Source: CAVVFX01 sp963777595 (GTDB lineage: Bacteria; Acidobacteriota; Terriglobia; Bryobacterales; Bryobacteraceae). Taken from it: DNA of 64,000 bases. Below the pieces are notes generated by a model. That model did not search any database. It worked only from the letters and a program-made list of their open reading frames with translations, and had not been told where the DNA came from. The stretch is from assembly GCA_963777595.1 (NCBI GenBank), contig CAVZRE010000013.1, positions 124,001-188,000 of the forward strand, read 5' to 3'. The position numbers and the translations under genes are program-made. Position 1 is the first letter of the stretch. Each line of letters begins with the position of its first letter. Shown one piece after another: positions 34,922-44,020 of the stretch.

Positions 34922-35358
34922 AACTCCATTATGGCCTGCGTTCATGCGGAACCGACTGGAGGGCGCGCCTACGCACGAGTTCCCGACAATCATTGATAAA
35001 CCGCGTTACCGGAAAGTGAACGGCAGTCGAACTCAAGCCGGATTTTTAGGACTTTAATCTTTGAAGATAACTCAGTCTCACGCTGCATGTCGCGATTCTG
35101 CAGGCGAAAGCGGGGCCCAGCGTCGACAGAAGATCATGAGTCGCGATTTCATGCGCTCTTCTTAACTTCCTCGATCATGGCCTTACGATGCCGAGCGCTT
35201 GCCAGCAGAGTTCCCCGCTGACGGCACGATCCTGCCCGAATCGAGTCATCCGCAGATGATTGTAACGCCAAATTTGTAGTTACATCGGTGTACGTAGAAA
35301 AGGCAGCTCCGCAGCCGGCAGAAATACGATGGTCCACCGTGCGGCGCTCTCGTCAAGC
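34922..35358. other. 437-bp spacer without a recognisable gene
   Basis: Between the hicA remnant and the decarboxylase gene I find no convincing coding sequence. A short minus frame at 35149-35337 ends RHRKAMIEEVKKSA, which has an antitoxin-like flavour but no recognisable fold. The segment probably holds further decayed toxin-antitoxin DNA and the hicAB promoter. Confidence 0.4.
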
Positions 35359-36732
35359 TCACGGACCTTCGCGTATCAATTTCCAAGCGCGCTGGACATG
35401 CTCGCGCGTGGTGCCCATATTCCCAAGCGCCACGCGGATGACATACTTCCCATTCAACACACCATGCGACAGGAAGATCTCGCCGCTCGCATTCACCCGG
35501 TCGAGAATCGCGCGATTCTCTTCGAACGTCCCTTTGTAATGCAGACAAACCAGCGACAGCATCTGCGGAGCGGCCAGTTCGAAACGCGGATCGGCTTCCA
35601 CTTGCCGCGCCAGTTCCTGCGCCCAGCCGATCTGCTCGCGGATCATGGCGGCCAGTTTCTCGTGGCCATAATGGCGCAGGATAAACCATAGCTTCAATGC
35701 GCGGAAGCGGCGGCCCAGCGGGATGCCATATTCCATGTAGTTCAACGCACGCGGATCCTCAGCCGACCACAAATACGACGGCACCAGCGAGAACGCCGCT
35801 CGCAGCACTTCCGGACGGCGCGTATACAGCACGCTCAGGTCGACCGGCGTGAACAGCCACTTATGCGGATTCATCACCAGCGAATCGGCCTGCTCCGCGC
35901 CATCGAGCAGCCAGCGATATTCCGGCGCCACCGCAGCCGAACCGGCGTATGCGGCATCCACATGCAGCCATAGCCCGTACCGTTGCGCCAACTTTGCGCA
36001 CTCGACAACCGGATCGATACTCGCGACCGCCGTAGTACCGACCGTGGGAACAATGCAAATCGGCTTCTTCCCTGCCGCGAGATCCTCTTCAATCGCGCGT
36101 TCCAGCATGTCCACGCGCATGCGAAACTCGGAATCCGCGGGGATCTTGCGGACATTCGGCTGCCCTACCCCAATCGCCAGTGCGCCCTTTTCCACCGACG
36201 AGTGGGCGTGTTCGGAACAATAAATGGTCAGCGGCGCCGATTGCCCGGTCGCCCGAACTTCGGGAGCTACAGCCTGACGAGCCGCAGCCATCGCATGCAT
36301 CACGCCCGTGGATGCGGTGTCGTGGATGATGCCGAACCATCCTTCCGACAGCCCCATCCATTGGCGCAGCCAGCTTAGCGCGACCTGCTCCAGTTCCGTC
36401 ACGGCCGGCGAGCTCTTCCACAGAATGCCGTTGGTGTTCAGACCCGCGGCCAGCATCTCGCCCAGAATTCCCGGCGGCGACGCAGTGTTCGCGAAGTAGG
36501 CCATGAAACCGGGATGGTTCCAGTGAGTGACCGCCGGAATCACGTGGCGCTCGAAGTCGGCGAAGATCGCAGCCCACTCTTCGCCCTTGTCGGGACCGGA
36601 TGGCGGCAGCGCGTCGATCAACTGGCCGGGGTGGTTGCGCGAAAGGACCGGGTACTTGCCCGGATCGTTGAGATAGTCGGCCAGCCAATCAACCACCTGA
36701 TGACCCGCCTTACGAAACTCTTCTGGGGACAT
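35359..36732 (-). CDS. PLP-dependent aromatic-L-amino-acid (group II) decarboxylase
   Basis: 457-aa fold-type I PLP enzyme of the group II decarboxylases (DOPA, tryptophan, tyrosine decarboxylase type). The PLP lysine is Lys291 in DSLVMNPHKWLF, the pyridine-N aspartate is Asp259 in LHVDAAYAG, and the stacking histidine is His177 in CSEHAHSS. NHPGFMAYFANTASPPGIL and the EGWFGIIHDTASTG loop are typical. The ATG at 36732 shares one base with the upstream stop (TAATG), so it is translationally coupled to the DapA-like gene. The substrate may be an aromatic or an aliphatic amino acid; the sequence does not decide. Confidence 0.92.
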   Translation of the reverse strand: MSPEEFRKAGHQVVDWLADYLNDPGKYPVLSRNHPGQLIDALPPSGPDKGEEWAAIFADFERHVIPAVTHWNHPGFMAYFANTASPPGILGEMLAAGLNTNGILWKSSPAVTELEQVALSWLRQWMGLSEGWFGIIHDTASTGVMHAMAAARQAVAPEVRATGQSAPLTIYCSEHAHSSVEKGALAIGVGQPNVRKIPADSEFRMRVDMLERAIEEDLAAGKKPICIVPTVGTTAVASIDPVVECAKLAQRYGLWLHVDAAYAGSAAVAPEYRWLLDGAEQADSLVMNPHKWLFTPVDLSVLYTRRPEVLRAAFSLVPSYLWSAEDPRALNYMEYGIPLGRRFRALKLWFILRHYGHEKLAAMIREQIGWAQELARQVEADPRFELAAPQMLSLVCLHYKGTFEENRAILDRVNASGEIFLSHGVLNGKYVIRVALGNMGTTREHVQRAWKLIREGP

Positions 36733-37640
36733 TAAACCTTCAGTATCGCCGGAAACCAGCCGCGGAACCAGCTTTGAAATTCTTCCAAAGCGCGGCATTT
36801 TTCAGGCGCCAGCGGGACGGCCAGGGGACCGATCTTCAAGCCGCGCGCAGCGGTCGCCACTTTGACGGCAACGGGCGCGGGAAAGCGATCGGTCCAGGCG
36901 AGGAATTCGCGCAGGAGTCCGGACAGCATTTCGGTGCGCGCGGCATCGCCCGCAAGGATGGCCGCATCGAGTTTCACGAGCAGTTCAGGAATTGCACAGG
37001 CACAGCCGGAGACGATTCCGTCGGCCCCAATTCGGCGGGCCTGCGGGAAGATGGCATCATTGCCGACGAACAGCGTAAAGTTACGTTGTTTCCTAAACGC
37101 CGCGAGTTGCTGGAAATACTCCCAATCGCCGCTCGAATCCTTGATGCCGGCGTAGCGTCCGGAATCGATGAGCGCGCGCGCCGTCTCGAACGCGATCCCG
37201 GAAGTGAATTGCGGGATATTGTAGAGCAACATCGGCACATCGGTGCGCCCGATCTCGACGGAAAACCGGCGATAGAACTCCGCGATATCGGCCTGGTCGT
37301 AGCGAAAGAAGTGCGGCGGCATCAGCAGCAGCGCAGCGGCGCCTGACGTGATGGCTTCAGACGCGAGTTCAAGCGCGCCATCCAGCGTGGAATGCGAGAT
37401 TCCGGCGATGATCGGCACCCGGCTGCGCTTCACGGCAAACTGCACGATGCGCGCCCTTTCGCTCGGCTTGACGTGCAGAAATTCGCCCGTGGAACCGAGC
37501 ACGACGGTCCCCTTGACGCCGCTCCTGGCGAGGAAATCGACGAGTTCCAGCATCGCTCCGAAATCGGCTTCGTGTCCTTCGAGCCGGTGCGGAGTAACGG
37601 CTGCGGCGAAAACTCCCTGGAGCTGAGTTGGCTGGGGCAT
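36732..37640 (-). CDS. DapA-family class I aldolase/lyase
   Basis: 302-aa TIM-barrel Schiff-base lyase of the dihydrodipicolinate synthase/N-acetylneuraminate lyase superfamily. The lysine is Lys167 in YAGIKDSSGDW and the tyrosine Tyr140 in LLYNIPQFTS. The GTTGE loop reads GSTGE here (residues 49-53). That change and the genomic context suggest it is not the lysine-pathway DapA but a relative acting on a keto-acid or sugar acid. It is coupled to the decarboxylase downstream and lies 11 nt from the DUF1080 gene upstream. Confidence 0.85.
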   Translation of the reverse strand: MPQPTQLQGVFAAAVTPHRLEGHEADFGAMLELVDFLARSGVKGTVVLGSTGEFLHVKPSERARIVQFAVKRSRVPIIAGISHSTLDGALELASEAITSGAAALLLMPPHFFRYDQADIAEFYRRFSVEIGRTDVPMLLYNIPQFTSGIAFETARALIDSGRYAGIKDSSGDWEYFQQLAAFRKQRNFTLFVGNDAIFPQARRIGADGIVSGCACAIPELLVKLDAAILAGDAARTEMLSGLLREFLAWTDRFPAPVAVKVATAARGLKIGPLAVPLAPEKCRALEEFQSWFRGWFPAILKV

Positions 37641-37651
37641 GGGCCCGGTCC

Positions 37652-38578
37652 CTATTTGTGAAGCGGCGTCAGGATCACTTTTCGGATTTCCACATGGCGG
37701 TGGTCGCCCTGGAGAATGATGGGGCCCGGTTCGGCTTCATTCGGATCCATGGCAATGGCGGTCAGGCCATCGATATGTTTGTGATCGATGATCTTATGGT
37801 CGTTCAATACCACTGTAACGTCGCGGCCGACGAGCCGGATATCATCGGACTGCCATTCTCCGGGCGGTTTGCTGGCATTCATGGTGGGCAGAATGCGGCT
37901 GTACAGTGCGCCGTTGCCATGGGTGTTTGGCGGCTTACCGAAATCGTCCAGAATCTGGACTTCATAGCGCGCCCGCAGCCCGATGCCGCTGTTAGTATCC
38001 TCGCTTACCTTGAACTCGACATGGATCTTGAAATTCCAGAATTTCTGATCGGAGACCAGGTTGTTAGCGCCGGCGTGATTGGACAGCGCCCCGTTCTCCA
38101 CGGTCCAGCCGAGGGGTTGGCCAGGCACCTGACCGTGCCAGCCGGAGAGGTCCTTGCCATTAAATAGCGCGATCGGTTTGGCTTCTTTCCACGATCCGTC
38201 GTCGTGCTCATCGATTTCGGGAGCGCGAACGCCGGTGAAGTCCAGCGAATTGTTGCCGCTGTGCATCTCGCCGGTCAACTTGCCGTTCACCAGCTTTGCG
38301 GTGTACTCCAAGCGCATCTTTTTCTGGCCCTGACCGCGCTCCGCGGAGAAATGAAGGACGCCCCCCTCTATCGCAATCTGGGGGATGGGATCGGTATTGC
38401 CGCCTGGAAAACCGACAAAATTTCCCTTAATTTGCGGGGTACCCGCTCCGGAGACCTCCAGCCACCACGACCGTGCACGCGGTTCTTTGGGCACGCTGAT
38501 ATCCCAACGTCCGTTGAAATCAGCATCGGCAGCCAGGCCTAACGACGCCGCAGCCACGAGAAACAAGATCAATCGCAT
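37652..38578 (-). CDS. Secreted DUF1080 (3-keto-disaccharide hydrolase-like) protein
   Basis: 308 aa with a signal peptide (LILFLVAAASLGLAADA). Residues 20-125 form a separate small beta domain (FNGRWDISVPKE). DUF1080, a concanavalin-like fold, begins at IALFNGKDLSGWHG and contains YEVQILDDFGKPPN and RDVTVVLNDHKIIDH. Relatives hydrolyse or eliminate 3-keto-glycosides in concert with Gfo/Idh dehydrogenases; a Tat-exported Gfo/Idh enzyme lies 1 kb away on the other strand. Activity not certain. Confidence 0.85.
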   Translation of the reverse strand: MRLILFLVAAASLGLAADADFNGRWDISVPKEPRARSWWLEVSGAGTPQIKGNFVGFPGGNTDPIPQIAIEGGVLHFSAERGQGQKKMRLEYTAKLVNGKLTGEMHSGNNSLDFTGVRAPEIDEHDDGSWKEAKPIALFNGKDLSGWHGQVPGQPLGWTVENGALSNHAGANNLVSDQKFWNFKIHVEFKVSEDTNSGIGLRARYEVQILDDFGKPPNTHGNGALYSRILPTMNASKPPGEWQSDDIRLVGRDVTVVLNDHKIIDHKHIDGLTAIAMDPNEAEPGPIILQGDHRHVEIRKVILTPLHK

Positions 38579-38695
38579 ATCAGAAAGATTATCCTAAATC
38601 CGTTACGGCACCGCTCTCGCGGGGAGGCACAATCGCATTCGTGATCTTCCGGCTGCAGCCTGGAAGCGCGAAAACGGCTGCTGGGCCATCGGTTC

Positions 38696-39412
38696 TTAGT
38701 CAGAGATCGCCCATTCACCGGCCACAATTGCGCGAGTCCGGGGCAACCGACCCAGCTTGGCTCGATATCCCATCGCCGCCAGCACGCCTATAAACGCCAG
38801 AAGCTTCACAACGTCAGATGCATGGCTGCGCGGCAGGACTTTCCAGAGGATGCCGAGGACCGGCTCCGCCACGCACATGGCCCAAACGCTGCCGTAGAAA
38901 TAACGACGTTCGGTACCTTCGCCTTTCGTCGACGGCCGCACACGAGGCAATTGTCCCAGCGCACCGCAAATCCATAATACGATGGCGATCGGAAAGTAAG
39001 CATGATCGTAGATCTGCCGCAAGCGCCACTCCCCGGTCGCGGTCGCATAGGCCAAGCCCGCGAGATTCAGCACCGCGAAGCTGATCATGTCGCTCCAGGC
39101 CATCGTGTAGCAGATGCGCCGGTACCACGGATTGGGTTTGTCCTCCGTGAAGCGGAGAATATATGGCTTGGGTTCGACTCCAGGCAAGCGCCCGCGCAAT
39201 CCGGCGATGCCGGTGCCGACCAGGACGGCTCCCAGCCATGCGGCCATTCGCACATCGAACCCATGCTCAAATAAGTCGAAAGTGAGAGGGCCTGGGGCGA
39301 TAAAGAAGACGAAGATCCAGATAGGCCAATGCGCGAGCCGGTACAGACGTTTGTTGCGCGTTCGAAAGCGCGGGTCGACGCGAATTGCGGGTTCCGTTTC
39401 AGACGCTCCCAT
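38696..39412 (-). CDS. Membrane protein of unknown function
   Basis: 238 aa with about five hydrophobic segments (WPIWIFVFFIAPGPLTFDLF, AAWLGAVLVGTGIAGL, MISFAVLNLAGLAYA, YFPIAIVLWICGALG, LLAFIGVLAAMGYRA). The ATG at 39412 is preferred because AAAGGA lies just upstream; a GTG five codons earlier is possible. The sequence is basic at both ends. I do not recognise a family. It is divergent from the Gfo/Idh gene and follows the DUF1080 gene after 117 nt. Confidence 0.65.
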   Translation of the reverse strand: MGASETEPAIRVDPRFRTRNKRLYRLAHWPIWIFVFFIAPGPLTFDLFEHGFDVRMAAWLGAVLVGTGIAGLRGRLPGVEPKPYILRFTEDKPNPWYRRICYTMAWSDMISFAVLNLAGLAYATATGEWRLRQIYDHAYFPIAIVLWICGALGQLPRVRPSTKGEGTERRYFYGSVWAMCVAEPVLGILWKVLPRSHASDVVKLLAFIGVLAAMGYRAKLGRLPRTRAIVAGEWAISD

Positions 39413-39506
39413 GCGCGTTCCTTTCACCAGGTAGTCTTCCCACCAAGCTTAATATATGCTAAATGCGGCACGACAAAGAAAGATCTCCGCGTCGGAAGAA
39501 GCATCT

Positions 39507-40673
39507 ATGGAAACGAATCGCAGGAATTTTGTACTGGCCGCAGCACCGCTATTCATCCCCTCGTCGGCTTGGGGAGCCAATGACCGTCCCGCGTTTGGCC
39601 TGATCGGCTCAGGCAATCGGGGGCGGTATGTCGCCAGAGGCTTTCGAGGCCTGGCAGCACAGTGCGTCGCCATCTGTGATGTGCAGGATCACAACGTCGA
39701 ACTGGCGCTGAAGGAAGCGCCGGACGCCAAGACGTATATCGATTACCACGAACTACTCGAACAGCCGGGCCTCGATTTCGTCATCAATGCTACGCCCGAC
39801 CATCATCACTGTCCGGTGCTACTCGCCGCTGTAGCCGCGGGTAAAGACGTCTATCAGGAAAAACCCATGTCGCACACCCTGGCTGAAAGCCAGAAGATGG
39901 TCGAAGGCGTGCGCAGGACCAAACAGATTGTGCAGATTGGCATGCAGCGCCGCAGTTTTCCGGATATCGCCAAGGCTGAAAAGTTGGTGGCGGACGGTGT
40001 TCTGGGGCCGATCAGCCTCGTCAAAGCCGAATGGAACTGGCAATTCCGCAGTCTATTCGGAGACGTGATGCGTTCCGAACCATTGCCCGGCAAAGTGGAT
40101 TGGCAGAGATTTCAAGGTTCGGCCAAGAAGCACGCATTCGAGCCGGCACGCGTCCGCTGGTGGCGCGCGTTCTTCGATTACTCCGGTGGCAACATGACCG
40201 ATCAGGGCACGCACTTGATGGATTGCGTGCAACGTCTGACCAAGACCACGGGACCGCGCGCAGCGGTCTGTATCGGGCAGGTGCAGGACATGAAAGGAGC
40301 TGAAGCGCCGGATGTCTTCACGGCAGTCTTCGAATACCCGGAATTCATCGCCACCTGGACGCTCAACTACTGCAGTTCGTATGAGAACGGATGGTCTGTG
40401 CTGTTTCAGGGAAAGAACGGCACGTTGATCCTGGACGGAACCGGATATCGGATTTACAAAGAGCCATGGTCGAAGAAGGAGAATCGCGAGCCGGTCTACC
40501 AGGAACAAGCTCCCGATGCGACGGTCGAGCATTTTAAGAACTTCCTGGAATGCATCCACAGCCGTGAGGAGCCTCACTGCCCGGTAGAACTGGGCGCGCA
40601 AGCAGTCTCCGGCCCGCACTTGGCGAACCTGGCGTACCACAAAGGCCGCGAAGAACGTGTCACCGTGGGTTGA
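39507..40673 (+). CDS. Tat-exported Gfo/Idh/MocA-family oxidoreductase
   Basis: 388 aa. The N-terminus METNRRNFVLAAAPLFIPSS is a Tat-like signal. The Rossmann motif GLIGSGNRGR starts at residue 31, the family EKP motif is at 118-120 (DVYQEKPMSHT), and MTDQGTHLMD carries the conserved Asp/His of the catalytic face. The enzyme should oxidise or reduce a sugar or cyclitol with NAD(P). The start at 39507 is chosen for the signal peptide. It lies 1 kb from the DUF1080 gene, consistent with a 3-keto-sugar pathway in the periplasm. Confidence 0.9.
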   Translation: METNRRNFVLAAAPLFIPSSAWGANDRPAFGLIGSGNRGRYVARGFRGLAAQCVAICDVQDHNVELALKEAPDAKTYIDYHELLEQPGLDFVINATPDHHHCPVLLAAVAAGKDVYQEKPMSHTLAESQKMVEGVRRTKQIVQIGMQRRSFPDIAKAEKLVADGVLGPISLVKAEWNWQFRSLFGDVMRSEPLPGKVDWQRFQGSAKKHAFEPARVRWWRAFFDYSGGNMTDQGTHLMDCVQRLTKTTGPRAAVCIGQVQDMKGAEAPDVFTAVFEYPEFIATWTLNYCSSYENGWSVLFQGKNGTLILDGTGYRIYKEPWSKKENREPVYQEQAPDATVEHFKNFLECIHSREEPHCPVELGAQAVSGPHLANLAYHKGREERVTVG

Positions 40674-40738
40674 CGCACTCGGAACGCCGAGGACGGCTGG
40701 CTGGGCAAGCGGCCAGGCCACGGAAAGACAATAAAGTT

Positions 40739-41707
40739 ATGAGATTCCTGGCGCTGGTGTTCGCAACCCTACTCATGGCCCAGGATCAAGCTCCCATTCG
40801 CGTGGACGTCGACCTCGTCACGGTCGCCTGTTCGGTGAGCGATCGCGATGGCGCGCCGGTACGAAATCTAAAAGCCACGGATTTCAAGCTAACCGACAAC
40901 GGCCAACCGCGCGAAATCCGTTATTTCTGGCAGGAATCCGAACTGCCGCTCACGGTGGCCCTGGTCGCCGATGTCAGTGGAAGTCAGGCCGGTTACGTCA
41001 AGAGCCACCGCGACGCGATCGCACAATTTCTCCAGCAAGTGGTTGGACCGCACGACCGCGCCATGATTGTTGAAGTGAGCCAACAATCGACGCTCATCTC
41101 GAAACTCACCGGTTCATCCGACGAGCTCACGCGTGCGGTGGGGAAAATCGGCATGCCTGAAGGGAAGAGATCACCGCTGCTGGGGCCTTCCTGCCGCAAC
41201 GCCAGCTTTCCCCACAGTTGCGGCGGGACTGATTTATGGCACGGGCTTTACTACACGGCGAAAGAGTTGAAGCCCGTAACGGGACGTAAAGCGATCATCG
41301 TTCTCTCCGATGGGATGGATACGGGCAGCGATATCCGGCTTACCGATCTGATCGAAACCGCGCAGTCCGCGGGGACGGTTGTCTATGCCATCAAGTATGC
41401 CAGCCCGACCCGATTTATCTCTCTTGGCTCGATGCTGGCCCAGTCGCTCAGTCACGGCTTGGAGCGCCTGGCCCGGGAGACGGGCGGCCTCACCTTTCCG
41501 AATCCGGGCCGGAAGACCACGGAAGTTTTCTCTCGTATCGAAGCCGACCTCCGCAACCTTTACGTGCTCGGTTTCACGCCTCCCCTCGACGCCCGGGACG
41601 GCAATTTTCACAAGCTGGAGGTCAAGACATTCGAAGCCGGCGTGGTGGTGCGCCTCCGCGCCGGTTACCGGGCCCGGACGGCAGCGGGCCAAAGCAAGTT
41701 AGAATAG
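40739..41707 (+). CDS. Secreted VWFA-domain protein (acidobacterial type)
   Basis: 322 aa. Signal peptide at 1-15. An N-terminal strand-rich segment (IRVDVDLVTVACSVSDRDGA) precedes a von Willebrand factor A domain from residue 70 with a complete MIDAS motif DVSGS (78-82). The later IIVLSDGMDTGSD is the second metal-binding loop. Such proteins are numerous in Acidobacteriota and probably mediate metal-dependent protein contacts outside the cytoplasm. An insertion (LLGPSCRNASFPHSCGGTD) has two cysteines that could form a disulfide. Confidence 0.88.
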   Translation: MRFLALVFATLLMAQDQAPIRVDVDLVTVACSVSDRDGAPVRNLKATDFKLTDNGQPREIRYFWQESELPLTVALVADVSGSQAGYVKSHRDAIAQFLQQVVGPHDRAMIVEVSQQSTLISKLTGSSDELTRAVGKIGMPEGKRSPLLGPSCRNASFPHSCGGTDLWHGLYYTAKELKPVTGRKAIIVLSDGMDTGSDIRLTDLIETAQSAGTVVYAIKYASPTRFISLGSMLAQSLSHGLERLARETGGLTFPNPGRKTTEVFSRIEADLRNLYVLGFTPPLDARDGNFHKLEVKTFEAGVVVRLRAGYRARTAAGQSKLE

Positions 41708-41727
41708 ACCTGAAAGAGAGGTCCTGA

Positions 41728-42258
41728 ATGGCAAGGTTTCTTACGTTTACGATGTTGTTCGCGCTGCTCGCAGGCAGTGCGTGGGCTGTGGACGACGTGG
41801 CGGGAGCAGTTGTGGTGACGGTAAAGGCTGTTGATCGCGGCGCCAAGACGGCGGTGGTGAAAACGGCGGACGGCACCGAACATGTCATTCACTTCACAGG
41901 GCGAACCATCGCTCATGGCGCGGTGGCGACTGCCAAAGGAAGCAAGGATGCGTTCCTGGGCCTGAAGGAAGGCGATGAAGTTATCGTCCATTACACCGAG
42001 AAGGCCGGAGTCAAGACCGCACAGGAAATCGATCACATCGGCAAAGATGGTATGAAGATGACGGTAGTCGCCGTCAAGAGCGTCGATCATGCAGCGAAGA
42101 CAGTCACGGTGAAGACTGCGGAAGGCGCGGAGGAAACCTGGCATTTCACGGATCGCGCGGCAGTGGAAACCGGTAAGGGCGCCGAAAAGGTAGGCAAGGT
42201 GACGGTTTACTACACCGAAGACGCCGGCAAAAAGGTAATTCATTTCCTAAAGGATTAG
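41728..42258 (+). CDS. Secreted protein with two tandem ~70-aa repeats
   Basis: 176 aa with a signal peptide (TFTMLFALLAGSAWAV). Two internal repeats are plain: VVVTVKAVDRGAKTAVVKTA with VIHFTGRTIAHGA, then MTVVAVKSVDHAAKTVTVKT with TWHFTDRAAVETG. Each ends in a V-x-Y-T-E segment (VIVHYTEKAG and VTVYYTEDAG). The pattern is that of small beta-barrel (OB-like, DUF5666-type) modules. Function unknown. It follows the VWFA gene by 20 nt and may be co-transcribed. Confidence 0.75.
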   Translation: MARFLTFTMLFALLAGSAWAVDDVAGAVVVTVKAVDRGAKTAVVKTADGTEHVIHFTGRTIAHGAVATAKGSKDAFLGLKEGDEVIVHYTEKAGVKTAQEIDHIGKDGMKMTVVAVKSVDHAAKTVTVKTAEGAEETWHFTDRAAVETGKGAEKVGKVTVYYTEDAGKKVIHFLKD

Positions 42259-42289
42259 CGGCCGGCATCCGCTCATGACCGGAGTCAGG

Positions 42290-42655
42290 ATGGACAAATG
42301 GCTTTGGGCCGCCCGGTTCTTCAAGACGCGCTCGCTCGCCGCCCGGGCATGTGAACTTGGGAGAATCGAATCCGGCGGACAACCTGCCAAGGCCTCGCGC
42401 GAGGTCCGGATTGGCGAGATGCTGCGGGTGAAGAATGAGGGCGGCGAGTTTCAAGTGGAAGTCATGGCTCTGAGCGACATGCGTGGTCCTGCCGCTATCG
42501 CGCAGACGCTTTACCAGGAGACAGCGGCAAGTCGGGATCTGCGCTTCAAGTTGGCTGAAGAGCGTAAAGCGATGCCGCATTTCGAGGCGATGCGCGAAGG
42601 CAAGCCCTCCAAAAGCGATCGCCGCAAAATAGACCGTCTGCGCGGCAGAAGGTAA
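42290..42655 (+). CDS. S4-domain RNA-binding protein (Hsp15/HslR-like)
   Basis: 121 aa. The S4 fold is at residues 1-60, starting MDKWLWAARFFKTRSLAARA, which matches Hsp15, a protein that recycles stalled 50S subunits carrying nascent chains. The C-terminal tail is strongly basic (KPSKSDRRKIDRLRGRR), as in the family. The ATG at 42290 gives the canonical MxKWLW opening and has GGAG 9 nt upstream; an ATG five codons earlier is less likely. Confidence 0.88.
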   Translation: MDKWLWAARFFKTRSLAARACELGRIESGGQPAKASREVRIGEMLRVKNEGGEFQVEVMALSDMRGPAAIAQTLYQETAASRDLRFKLAEERKAMPHFEAMREGKPSKSDRRKIDRLRGRR

Positions 42656-42695
42656 CCTTCTTCGCGCAATTCATAGCGTAGCCTCGGCAGATCCT

Positions 42696-43280
42696 TCACA
42701 AAATCCGGCAGGCTTCCTCGAAAGGTAACCGCTGAAGCCGTGGGAAAAGCTTCGAAGCATCCCCGTACCCGAGATTGCACAGAAAGTTGGCTTTCCATTT
42801 TCCATCCGGGAAGAACTCCGCGTTTAATTTTTCCGCGTCGAAACCGGACATGGGACCGCAGTCCAGTCCAAGCGCCCGAGCCGCCAAAATCATATATGCT
42901 CCCTGCAGGCTGCTGTTGCGCTTGGCGGTTTCCAGGCTCAGATCGGGATTGCCCGCAAACATTTCTTTGCCCATATGCGGATTCAATTCCGGAAGCTTCT
43001 CAAAGAACTCGACATCGTACGCGACAATTACCGTGACGGGAGCGTTCCGCGTCTTCTCCACATTGCCGGGCGCGAGGGCCGGCGCCAGGCGTTCCTTGGC
43101 CTCAGCCGATTTGACAAACACCATCCGGGCAGGAAATGCATTGCCGCTGGTCGGTCCCATCTTGAAGAGATCGTAGAGTTGGTATATGAGTTCATCTGGG
43201 ACAGGCTGCGGAAGCCACGCGCGGTGGGTTCGAGCACTACGGAACAGGACATCCAGTGCGGAATCGGCTAATTGCGACAT
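42696..43280 (-). CDS. Nitroreductase-family malonic semialdehyde reductase (RutE-like)
   Basis: 194-aa FMN-dependent oxidoreductase. It is close to RutE, which reduces malonic semialdehyde in pyrimidine breakdown: FRSARTHRAWLPQPVPDELI, YDLFKMGPTSGNAFPARMVF, RNSSLQGAYMILAARALGLD, CGPMSGFDAEKLNAEFF and LCNLGYGDASKLFPRLQR all match. No other rut genes are nearby, so it may serve general aldehyde or nitro-compound reduction. The start at 43280 (MSQLADSALDVLF) is preferred to the open frame upstream. Confidence 0.88.
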   Translation of the reverse strand: MSQLADSALDVLFRSARTHRAWLPQPVPDELIYQLYDLFKMGPTSGNAFPARMVFVKSAEAKERLAPALAPGNVEKTRNAPVTVIVAYDVEFFEKLPELNPHMGKEMFAGNPDLSLETAKRNSSLQGAYMILAARALGLDCGPMSGFDAEKLNAEFFPDGKWKANFLCNLGYGDASKLFPRLQRLPFEEACRIL

Positions 43281-43354
43281 GCTGTTGAAGATGCCGGGCG
43301 AAGGCGTAGGGATTCCCCGGTTCGCGCGCATCGTAAAATAAGGAAGCGATTTAC

Positions 43355-44020
43355 ATGGTTCGTGACGGTATCTTATACGCGCTCGGTTTCTTTGCCGGAG
43401 GAATTCTCATCGGTTACCTCGCCAACCCGTGGCTGGGAATACCGCTGTTTCTTCTGGGGGCCTTTTGCGCCTGGTTTTTCCGCGATCCCGAGCGGGAAAT
43501 TCCTCCCGGCCAGGTTGCGGTCTCTCCGGCGGACGGGAGGGTTCTTCTGGTGACCTCCGAAAGCTCCGGCCGGACGCGTATCAGCATCTTTATGAATGTC
43601 TTCGATGTCCACGTCAATCGCTCGCCAGTCAGCGGGGTCATTACGGATATCTGCTACCAAAAAGGTAAATTCATGAACGCGGCGCTGCCGTCAGCTTCCA
43701 TGGAAAACGAGATGAATACGTTGACGATTGAGTCGAGAGGGTCGACGATCGTCTTCAAACAGATCGCCGGGCTCATCGCCCGCCGCATCATCTGTTATGT
43801 AAGGGCAGGCGAGCAGGTCAAGGCTGGGCAAAGAGTCGGCTTGATCAAATTCGGCTCGCGCGTGGACATTTTTTTCGGCCCCGAATGGAACCTCGAGGTG
43901 ACACCGGGTGTGCGCGTAACCGCCGGATCGAGTGTGCTGGCGCGCCGTAAGGAATCGAACGGGCAGGGCCGCAGCGAAGAAACCGTGACACCTTCCGAGG
44001 TGACGGCGTGGCGGAACTAA
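43355..44020 (+). CDS. psd: Phosphatidylserine decarboxylase (short, archaeal-type)
   Basis: 221-aa proenzyme that makes phosphatidylethanolamine. Two N-terminal membrane segments (residues 5-45) precede a catalytic part with RDPEREIPPG, SPADGRV and VFDVHVNRSPVSG. The self-cleavage site is Gly167-Ser168 in LIKFGSRVDIFF, which yields the pyruvoyl group. It is the PSD-A type common in Bacteroidetes, Acidobacteriota and archaea. The 3' end overlaps pssA by 13 nt, so synthesis and decarboxylation of PS are co-expressed. Confidence 0.93.
   Translation: MVRDGILYALGFFAGGILIGYLANPWLGIPLFLLGAFCAWFFRDPEREIPPGQVAVSPADGRVLLVTSESSGRTRISIFMNVFDVHVNRSPVSGVITDICYQKGKFMNAALPSASMENEMNTLTIESRGSTIVFKQIAGLIARRIICYVRAGEQVKAGQRVGLIKFGSRVDIFFGPEWNLEVTPGVRVTAGSSVLARRKESNGQGRSEETVTPSEVTAWRN

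Noticed and set aside
35149..35337. 61-62-aa frame with a charged C-terminus that could be an antitoxin
   Set aside because: No recognisable DNA-binding or toxin-binding pattern and no toxin beside it; mentioned only within the spacer entry.
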